64,000 nucleotides of DNA from JBBQYD01 sp942493075. Its GTDB lineage: Bacteria; Verrucomicrobiota; Verrucomicrobiia; Limisphaerales; UBA8199. This document shows, piece by piece, positions 59,332 to 64,000 of this stretch; the stretch's first letter is position 1; every line of letters begins with the position of its first letter. Below the pieces are notes generated by a model, which saw only the letters and a list, made by a program, of their open reading frames with translations, was not told where the DNA came from and did not search any database. Where the stretch lies: the NCBI GenBank assembly GCA_942493075.1, contig OW818681.1, forward strand, positions 4,030,001-4,094,000. The letters are read 5' to 3'. Made by a program: the position numbers and the translations under genes.

Positions 59332-62300
59332 TTAAGGAAAGGCCAGACGGAAGAAGCCATTGGTTAACGAATCTCTGCGAATAACGAACCGATTGGTGGC
59401 TGCCGATACTGGAACGTCAATCCACTCGGCAGTGATACCTCGAAAACTGTTTGTCTGCATTTGGAGCTGCCAGCCTATGTGGCTTTCGGGCCAGCTAATA
59501 ATAAAACCCTCCGGATCGGCGACCAAGCTAAACGACAACGTAACGGCCTCTGTGCTTACTGACGGAGTAACGCGAAGGCAACCGTCTATCGCGAGGCTAT
59601 TTGACCAGGTTAAGCCATGTTCGAGAAGCGGAAGTCGCACCTGCATCTCCCCCGTCGGCGGTGTGCTGAATAGCCTGAACACATCACCGCGCTGCAGAGC
59701 AGTCCCACGATTTGTCACCACCAGGACCGCGTTTGAACAATCGATGACGGACGCCGATAAGCAATCGCAAGCCGATGGGTTTGCATTGTCCAACTCCATA
59801 ATGACTGAGCCCGACAGATTGACCATGCCGGAGATCAGCAATGTGCCCACAGGGTTCCCCGGTTCAACACTCGAACCCGGCAGAGCCTGCACATTCCCTT
59901 GAATCATTCCTTCGCCCGCAAGGATCTGTCCTCTGCTTAAAGTGAGTTGCTGATCGAAATGGCGGCTCACGTTCAGCACCGCGCCGCTGCTGATTACAAT
60001 GAGGCGGCTGCCAGGCAGGCACCCTTGATTGACCAGCGACACCTCCCCTGCTTCGACCAGGGTTTCACCGGTATAAGTGTTCGTGGCGGAAAGCACCTGG
60101 CTGCCAGTGCCCGTTTTCCGAACACTCAGGATTCCGCGGCCGGCCTGGATTGACCCCGCAAAATCGCCATTTGCATTCCCGTTGCCGAAAGTGAGCACGC
60201 TGGCTTTCGGCTCGAGGTTGTTCAAGATCACACCTCCTGTGCCAAACAGGCCTCCGATGTCCTGACTCGTGCCGTTTAGATCGAGAGTGCCGTATCCGCG
60301 GGAATTGGTATTCAGAATCGAGAAGGAGCCGGTTGCAGCACCAAGAGTCGCGGCATTTGTCAGCTTGAGCGTCATTGCAGCATCAATGATCGTGCCGCCT
60401 TGATAGCTGTTGCTGGCCGTAAGCATCATGGTGCCACCAACAGCCGTATTGCCGGGCGCAGTGCCCACCTTGAGATGTCCAGGCCCACTAATCGGTGCCT
60501 TGATCATCAGAGGAGCGTTTGCTTGCGGATCAAACCCACCCCCTTTTTCATCCAGGTTGATAGAGCCTGCCACCGTGGCCTGTCCCCCAATCCAAAGACC
60601 GATCCAACCACCATCCAGAGTCAGGCCGTTAACAGGGTCAGCTCCGATGGTGGTAGTGCCACTGGTCTTCAATGCCAGAACCGCGCCGTCTCTCAACGCC
60701 AGACTGCCGCCGGCAAATGTGTGGCTCCCCGATGTGGGAGTGCGGATGACCAGTCCCTCCGCTTCATAGTGGTTGGTTGCACGAGGCGCGCTACCGCTGC
60801 TCCAATGTCCCGAAGCGTTGAAGCTGCTCGTATTGGGCGAGTCAGAAGCCAGTAATCTGACCAAACCTGAATACTCGACCCAAACGCTGGCCTCGGACGA
60901 AAGAACACTCTCTCCCACAGCACTGACGGATTTCACCACGTAATAGTAAGTTTTCCCTCCCGTGATTGAGGGATCGACATACGTTGTGTTCGTGATCCCG
61001 CTAGCCGTGATCACATACGGACCGCCACTCGTGGCAGCGCGCATTACTGTGTAGCTGGCCGCACCTGCCGAAGCATTCCATTGCAGGTTGATCACGCCTT
61101 CCCCTGCCGTTGCTGTAAGAAGTGCAGGAGGGGGCTGAGTCAGGCTCACGGTCAGCACACCGGTGCCGCTGAAGAACTCATCTGCATGATGAATGGCTGT
61201 GCTGCCCGAAGAACCCCAAGTACCAGCGGATTGGACTACCCCATCCAACACCAGGTAACGGGTCGTTTGAGTTGCTCCCGAGCCGAGTTCGACCTTCCCG
61301 CCAGTCTGCACCTTAACGCTTGAGACCGAGTTGAGCACAGGCAGAGAAGTGAAGATCCTGCAAACGGCAGCCGGGGCGACGGATAGACTTTCGCTCCGGC
61401 CGGAACTGGCGTTGGTAAAGACGAGAGTTCCTCCAGAGACAACCGTTGGCCCTGTGTATGTGTTTTGCCCGGCAAAAACCAGTTCTCCCGGGCCAGTCTT
61501 GCTGAAAGAAAGAACTCCTGCGCCGTTCCCAACGACACCGCGAAAAACAGTATTGAATCCACTTTTGAACCCAGCAGTCAGCGTATTCGTTGTGCCTGTT
61601 TTGTTGTTCAGGATTACCCCGCCCGCACCAGAGAGGATGCCTACTGTGAGGTGAGTTCCGTTAAGGTTCAGGGTGCCAAAGCCCCTGCCAACGGTGTTGG
61701 CAAAGTCCAGCGGACCGGATGGATCACCCAAGGTGCCGCTGCCACTGAGTTGCACGGTATGGGGCGCATCAATAACCGTTCCACCTCGATAAGTGTTGGC
61801 GCCAGAGAGGGTCACTGTCCCTCCAACCGGCGAGCTGCCTGTGGCCCCTATTCGCAAACCGCCTGCGCCTCCGATCAGGCATGGAAGGTTGAAAGTGTTT
61901 CCCTGCGGATCAATCTTTGCACCACCCGCACGAACAGTCATTCTCCCAGCGAGATATGCGCTGTTCCCTGACCAGTTTCCTATCTCCCCCCCATCCAGAA
62001 TTAGATCCGTGCCGATGGAAATATAACGGGTTCCGAAAGTGTTCTTGAACACCAGCGATCCGCCATTCGATAGAGTGAGGGAGCTCCCGGCGAAACTGTG
62101 ATGCAGATTATCTTGAGGCGTGCGCAAGGTTCGCCCGCCGGAAACAACATAGTGATTCCGCCAGCCAGGGGCCACACCATCCGCCCAGTTCAGCCCGCTT
62201 TCAAAACTGCTGGTGTTGGAACCATCCGACGCGGATAAGAAAACGGCGTCCCCTGAAGGGTCTTGAGTGGGCGGCAGCAGATTCACGATCAAAACCGAAC

Positions 62301-63324
62301 CCCAACAACCGAAGGAATAACGCGTTCCGGCAGGCGTTTGCTCGCCCCATTTGCTCCAGGAAAGATTGTCAGAGGATCGTCGTACATTCCAAGCCGCGTT
62401 GGCATTCTGTTGGAGCCATGGTTGATAGGTGCTTTGCAGGTTCCGGTCCTGCATAAACTTCACCATCCAGCGCACGAAAATGCCGTTGAATCCGCCGAGA
62501 TCGTTATGCTCGTCGTAGTTGGGGAGAAGCCCCCCGCTGCCCATCGAGTTGCGGGTGTAATTGGCGGCTAGAATCGCATCATTCGTGTAACCCAGATAAT
62601 TGGCAGCTCCGATAAACGTTCCCTGGTTGTAAGTGATAGGCGTGGTATCTTTTGAGCCCGTGTAGTAGATGCTGTCGTAAACGCGGCCTGTATTGGGATC
62701 TACGAGTGTTGCCTTTTCCCATAGATAGATCGCGCGCGCCTTCTCAAGGTAGGCGGGGTCAGCATCGTTTTGATAAATCAGGTAAGCTGCGATGGCAGCA
62801 GGGCCGTTCACGCAAGCATTCTTTGAGGTGTTGAGCGGCGATTTCCACCATAGCCCACCGCCCAGATCGTCAGACCACGCGCGCGCGTAGCACGCATCAA
62901 AATTACTCCGAGCTACTGAGCGGTAAACTGGGTTCCCGGTTTTCTGGTACGCCCTTGAACAGGCGATGACCATCCACATGATATCATCGTTGAACTCATT
63001 CCAGCTCCAATTCGAGCCGTAATCCGCCACAAACCCGTTATAGAGCTTATCGAACTGCGCCAGGTAAGCTGTATTAGTCGTCTGCTTGTAAAGGTCGATG
63101 AGCATCTCCATCTGGTTGGCGCGCCCCCAGAACCACGTTGTTCCGCCCGCGGTCGTGTTACGAAAATAGCCCCGACCATCCGCAGTAACGAAATAAAAGG
63201 CGGCGTTGAAGGAATCGATCATCACCTTCCCATCCGCTGCCGTGTAGGCCTTCGTGGATGGAGGGTTAAACACCAACCCGAGCAGAACCAACAACCACCC
63301 TAAAAAGAACCGGGCAGACCTCAT
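59332..63324 (-). CDS. Secreted GH76-like protein with autotransporter-type beta-strand repeats
   Basis: 1330 residues. After the signal peptide (LGWLLVLLGLVFNPPSTKA) comes an (alpha/alpha)6 barrel of family GH76 (about 28-360), with the catalytic Asp pair D113-D114 in FNDDIMWMVIACSRAY and TYNQGTFIGAANYLGY; these are endo-acting alpha-1,6-mannanases. Then come two blocks of PATR/beta-strand repeats (GGAGGLRIGATGSSPVGGTV, GTLNLNGTHLTVGILSGAGG, FSKTGPGELVFAGQNTYTG, and again near 930-1150) separated by a fibronectin III-like domain (about 740-830). The C-terminus has no outer-membrane beta-barrel, so the repeats form a stalk rather than an autotransporter. Three bases separate it from the GH97 gene upstream. 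Confidence 0.85.
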   Translation of the reverse strand: MRSARFFLGWLLVLLGLVFNPPSTKAYTAADGKVMIDSFNAAFYFVTADGRGYFRNTTAGGTTWFWGRANQMEMLIDLYKQTTNTAYLAQFDKLYNGFVADYGSNWSWNEFNDDIMWMVIACSRAYQKTGNPVYRSVARSNFDACYARAWSDDLGGGLWWKSPLNTSKNACVNGPAAIAAYLIYQNDADPAYLEKARAIYLWEKATLVDPNTGRVYDSIYYTGSKDTTPITYNQGTFIGAANYLGYTNDAILAANYTRNSMGSGGLLPNYDEHNDLGGFNGIFVRWMVKFMQDRNLQSTYQPWLQQNANAAWNVRRSSDNLSWSKWGEQTPAGTRYSFGCWGSVLIVNLLPPTQDPSGDAVFLSASDGSNTSSFESGLNWADGVAPGWRNHYVVSGGRTLRTPQDNLHHSFAGSSLTLSNGGSLVFKNTFGTRYISIGTDLILDGGEIGNWSGNSAYLAGRMTVRAGGAKIDPQGNTFNLPCLIGGAGGLRIGATGSSPVGGTVTLSGANTYRGGTVIDAPHTVQLSGSGTLGDPSGPLDFANTVGRGFGTLNLNGTHLTVGILSGAGGVILNNKTGTTNTLTAGFKSGFNTVFRGVVGNGAGVLSFSKTGPGELVFAGQNTYTGPTVVSGGTLVFTNASSGRSESLSVAPAAVCRIFTSLPVLNSVSSVKVQTGGKVELGSGATQTTRYLVLDGVVQSAGTWGSSGSTAIHHADEFFSGTGVLTVSLTQPPPALLTATAGEGVINLQWNASAGAASYTVMRAATSGGPYVITASGITNTTYVDPSITGGKTYYYVVKSVSAVGESVLSSEASVWVEYSGLVRLLASDSPNTSSFNASGHWSSGSAPRATNHYEAEGLVIRTPTSGSHTFAGGSLALRDGAVLALKTSGTTTIGADPVNGLTLDGGWIGLWIGGQATVAGSINLDEKGGGFDPQANAPLMIKAPISGPGHLKVGTAPGNTAVGGTMMLTASNSYQGGTIIDAAMTLKLTNAATLGAATGSFSILNTNSRGYGTLDLNGTSQDIGGLFGTGGVILNNLEPKASVLTFGNGNANGDFAGSIQAGRGILSVRKTGTGSQVLSATNTYTGETLVEAGEVSLVNQGCLPGSRLIVISSGAVLNVSRHFDQQLTLSRGQILAGEGMIQGNVQALPGSSVEPGNPVGTLLISGMVNLSGSVIMELDNANPSACDCLSASVIDCSNAVLVVTNRGTALQRGDVFRLFSTPPTGEMQVRLPLLEHGLTWSNSLAIDGCLRVTPSVSTEAVTLSFSLVADPEGFIISWPESHIGWQLQMQTNSFRGITAEWIDVPVSAATNRFVIRRDSLTNGFFRLAFP

Positions 63325-63326
63325 GG

Positions 63327-64000
63327 TCAGTTCTCTTTAGCAGGCATCAGCCACCCAACGTATCCGCCGTCTTTTCGCAAAGGCAGGACTATTTGATCCT
63401 TCCTTGTTACCCGCAGTTCGCGGCGAAGAAAGGCATCATTCCGTTCCGGATCATCAGCCAGTTCGACGAGCTTATAGGTTCCTTTCCCGAGAAAATCCAA
63501 CCGGATGGTTTCACGTCTTGGCGTATTATCACCGATGACGCCGATAAACCACTGCTGTCCGTTTCGTCGCGCAAACGCGCTCAATTCTCCGATCTCACTA
63601 ATGGGCAGAACCACGGTCTCATCCCAAACCGGTGGCAGCGCCCGAAGCACATCAACCGCCACGCTTTCCAAGTAGCGCTTGGGATGATCTCCCAGGCAAA
63701 GATAGGAAGAGGTAAACACAATGGGCATGGCCAGTTCATGTGCAAAAGATGATCCGTTCAGCCGCTTCTCCAGGAATAGCGTCGGGGTAAAATCCGCGTG
63801 CCCTTGAACGTAACGAAGGAATGGGAGCGTGTTGTCATGAGGCGCAGGACTCTTACCCTGTTCCCTGCCTGCCACTGCTTCACGGGTCATTTCGTTCGGC
63901 CAGGTGCGCTCACGTCCGGTCGGTTTCACGCAGCCATGGAAATCGATCATCAATTTCATTTTAGCCGCATCGCGCAAAACATCCTCATACCACTGAACCC
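63327..64000 (-). CDS. GH97-family glycoside hydrolase, 3' part (cut by window end)
   Basis: The frame is open to the window edge, giving the last 224 residues; reading in from the edge, WYEDVLRDAAKMKLMIDFHG continues naturally, so the TTG at 63977 is not a start. GH97 landmarks are LMIDFHGCVKPTGRERTWPN (with its catalytic-region Asp), TREAVAGREQGK, DNTLPFLRYVQGHADFTP, PPVWDETVVLPISEIGE and the C-terminal beta domain (FIGVIGDNTPRRETIRLDFL). These enzymes act on alpha-glucosides or alpha-galactosides. It probably shares a transcript with the GH76 gene just downstream, forming a polysaccharide-degrading pair. Confidence 0.9.
   Translation of the reverse strand, partial: VQWYEDVLRDAAKMKLMIDFHGCVKPTGRERTWPNEMTREAVAGREQGKSPAPHDNTLPFLRYVQGHADFTPTLFLEKRLNGSSFAHELAMPIVFTSSYLCLGDHPKRYLESVAVDVLRALPPVWDETVVLPISEIGELSAFARRNGQQWFIGVIGDNTPRRETIRLDFLGKGTYKLVELADDPERNDAFLRRELRVTRKDQIVLPLRKDGGYVGWLMPAKEN

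Noticed and set aside
1..64000. CRISPR arrays, prophage or rRNA genes
   Set aside because: No regularly spaced direct repeats, phage structural genes (the S74 domain alone is not evidence of phage) or rRNA sequence were seen.

Overview
This window looks like the chromosome of a free-living, denitrification-capable member of the Verrucomicrobiota (Pedosphaera/Limisphaera-like). This is inferred from gene content: prepilin-type proteins with the Verrucomicrobia/Planctomycetes H-x-DG ending, secreted proteins with 'autotransporter-associated' beta-strand repeats, a VPD-type C-terminal sorting tail, a Tat-exported Gfo/Idh/MocA oxidoreductase, very large surface proteins and abundant TTCAAC-rich dispersed repeats. 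By eye the base composition is moderately GC-rich. No rRNA operon, CRISPR array or prophage was seen.

Layout. 0.2-1.5 kb: Tat-exported oxidoreductase. 2.3-5.4 kb: an integron gene-cassette array with no integrase in view. Small plus-strand genes are separated by attC sites that fold into stems with the diagnostic unpaired base, and at least two cassettes are broken. 5.6-6.6 kb: a prepilin-like protein and tRNA-Ser(GCU). 6.6-19.8 kb: one minus-strand operon of five closely packed exported proteins, including a 2649-residue protein and one ending in a phage-type S74 intramolecular chaperone. 20.0-24.8 kb: assimilatory sulfate reduction operon (sulfite reductase, cysH, cysD, cysN) with a recognisable promoter and terminator. 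25.0-30.9 kb: RND efflux operon. 31.1-33.3 kb: secreted YWTD beta-propeller.

33.3-41.4 kb is the plastic region. It holds a complete IS66 element with an 8-bp target duplication, a complete IS4-like element (also 8-bp duplication) with a divergently oriented accessory gene and a frameshifted transposase, an orphan RHS tip with a candidate toxin domain, and four families of non-coding repeat blocks present in two or three copies.

41.4-47.0 kb: small iron-sulfur (CDGSH-like) and zinc-ribbon proteins, then a minus-strand operon reading nirK (copper nitrite reductase fused to cytochrome c), an FGE-like protein, an SCO protein, DUF488 and a cystathionine gamma-synthase-type enzyme. 47-59 kb is mostly housekeeping and accessory metabolism: RsgA, a GH35 beta-galactosidase, a MerR regulator preceded by a free-standing copy of its own C-terminal domain, a glycosyltransferase, exonuclease III, manganese catalase, class II fructose-bisphosphate aldolase and a sirtuin. 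59.3-64 kb: a secreted GH76/beta-strand-repeat protein and a GH97 enzyme cut by the window end, which together suggest use of mannan- or alpha-glucan-type polysaccharide.

All functional assignments come from reading motifs by eye. No database search was run.
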